Source: Rhodobacteraceae bacterium Alg231-30 (GTDB lineage: Bacteria; Pseudomonadota; Alphaproteobacteria; Rhodobacterales; Rhodobacteraceae). Taken from it: DNA of 64,000 bases. The translations under genes and the position numbers were made by a program. Below are positions 63,564 through 64,000 of the stretch, piece after piece. The notes below the pieces were generated by a model. It had not been told where the DNA came from and ran no database searches. It saw only the letters and a program-made list of their open reading frames with translations. How positions within the stretch are numbered: the stretch's first letter is position 1; each line of letters begins with the position of its first letter. The stretch is taken from NCBI GenBank assembly GCA_900143615.1, contig FREU01000001.1, positions 132,941 to 196,940 of the forward strand, in the 5' to 3' direction.

Positions 63564-63842
63564 ATGTCCGCAAATGTGACCCGTACCCTCAGTATTTCTA
63601 ACGAAAAGGGCCTGCATGCCCGTGCTTCTGCAAAGCTTGTGGAAGTTGTTGAGGGCTTTGACGCTTCTGCAGAAGTTTCAAAGGATGGGTTGAGCGCAAG
63701 CGGCGACAGTATTATGGGATTACTGATGCTTGCCGCATCAAAAGGGACGTCGATAGATGTTCAAACTGGCGGTCCAGACGCTGTTGCGTTGGCGGATGCC
63801 ATTGAAGCACTTGTGTTAGACAAGTTCGGAGAGGGGTTCTGA
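63564..63842 (+). CDS. ptsH: Phosphocarrier HPr
   Basis: 92 residues from ATG 63564, 4 bp after the EIIA stop. The active His lies in NEKGLHARASAKLVEV (near residue 18) and the regulatory serine in ASGDSIMGLLMLAA, the target of HprK. Passes phosphate from EI to EIIA. The gene ends the PTS group. Confidence 0.94.
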   Translation: MSANVTRTLSISNEKGLHARASAKLVEVVEGFDASAEVSKDGLSASGDSIMGLLMLAASKGTSIDVQTGGPDAVALADAIEALVLDKFGEGF

Positions 63843-63874
63843 CATCGTCAGAACCGCTGCAGAGGAAGAAAGAC

Positions 63875-64000
63875 TTGGTGGATACTGTGCCAGAGCCTCA
63901 TGTGGCGATTACCAAAGAAGAGGACGGTGGTCAGGTGTATGACCGGCGCACTCTGACCTATGCAAACTCTTTTGATGATCCGTGGACAGGTTTTGCCATT
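63875..64000 (+). CDS. Lysophospholipid acyltransferase-like protein (5' end only)
   Basis: Open to the window end from TTG 63875 or GTG 63878, with AGAGGAAG upstream. The visible 42 codons include YDRRTLTYANSFDDPWTGFA, similar to the start of alphaproteobacterial 1-acyl-glycerol-3-phosphate acyltransferase-like proteins. The catalytic HX4D lies beyond the window, so the call is tentative. Confidence 0.45.
   Translation, partial: MVDTVPEPHVAITKEEDGGQVYDRRTLTYANSFDDPWTGFAI

Overview
The window looks like chromosomal DNA of an alphaproteobacterium of the Rhodobacteraceae (Roseobacter group). This rests on gene content and order: pckA divergent from chvI-chvG-hprK-rapZ-EIIA-HPr, a C-P lyase operon with a DUF1045 gene, an rlpA-like/dac/tmk/holB/tatD block, and a GGGGGGC...GCCCCCC intergenic repeat of a type common in that family. 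It is assigned by inspection only, with no database search.

Layout. 1-3.5 kb: phosphonate ABC transporter phnC(partial)-D-E-E2, closed by a terminator. 3.6-9.1 kb: AraC-type regulator divergent from an exported esterase, an RND-type adaptor, an MFS transporter and a ChaA-like Ca2+/H+ antiporter. 9.7-19.8 kb: two divergent operons for uptake and breakdown of cell-wall amino sugars: sugar ABC transporter, oxidoreductase and MurQ on the minus strand; BadF-type amino-sugar kinase, GntR regulator, SIS deaminase and NagA on the plus strand, with twin GGTATT operators between them. 20.3-24.1 kb: membrane-anchored winged-helix/TPR regulator, a small protein, a DUF3299 protein and an exported metallo-beta-lactamase-fold hydrolase.

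24.3-36.7 kb: a 12.4-kb accessory region bounded by a 27-bp direct repeat (one mismatch) built from two TGTGGGGCTG units, and ending about 50 bp from a tRNA-Ser(UGA). It carries two tyrosine recombinases, both broken by single-base frameshifts, remnants of a nuclease and another integrase, an IS6-type transposase, a permease, and a compact periplasmic redox operon. That operon has a LysR regulator, a DsbD/CcdA-like thiol transporter, a Tat-exported beta-propeller and a cytochrome c/beta-propeller fusion. It is the most interesting cargo.

37-47.9 kb: housekeeping block (SPOR lipoprotein, D,D-carboxypeptidase, tmk, holB, tatD, MBL hydrolase, AEC permease), then a 2-oxoglutarate oxygenase, a glyoxalase-like protein, a LysR regulator and a glpQ-like gene frameshifted in a 7-G run. 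48-57.3 kb: C-P lyase locus with phnF and one phnM on the minus strand and phnG-H-I-(orf)-J-K-L-N on the plus strand, then a DUF1045 2H-phosphoesterase and a second phnM. Together with phnCDE this covers import and cleavage of phosphonates. 57.4-64 kb: pckA, the ChvG/ChvI two-component system, the HprK/RapZ/EIIA/HPr regulatory PTS, and the start of an acyltransferase-like gene.
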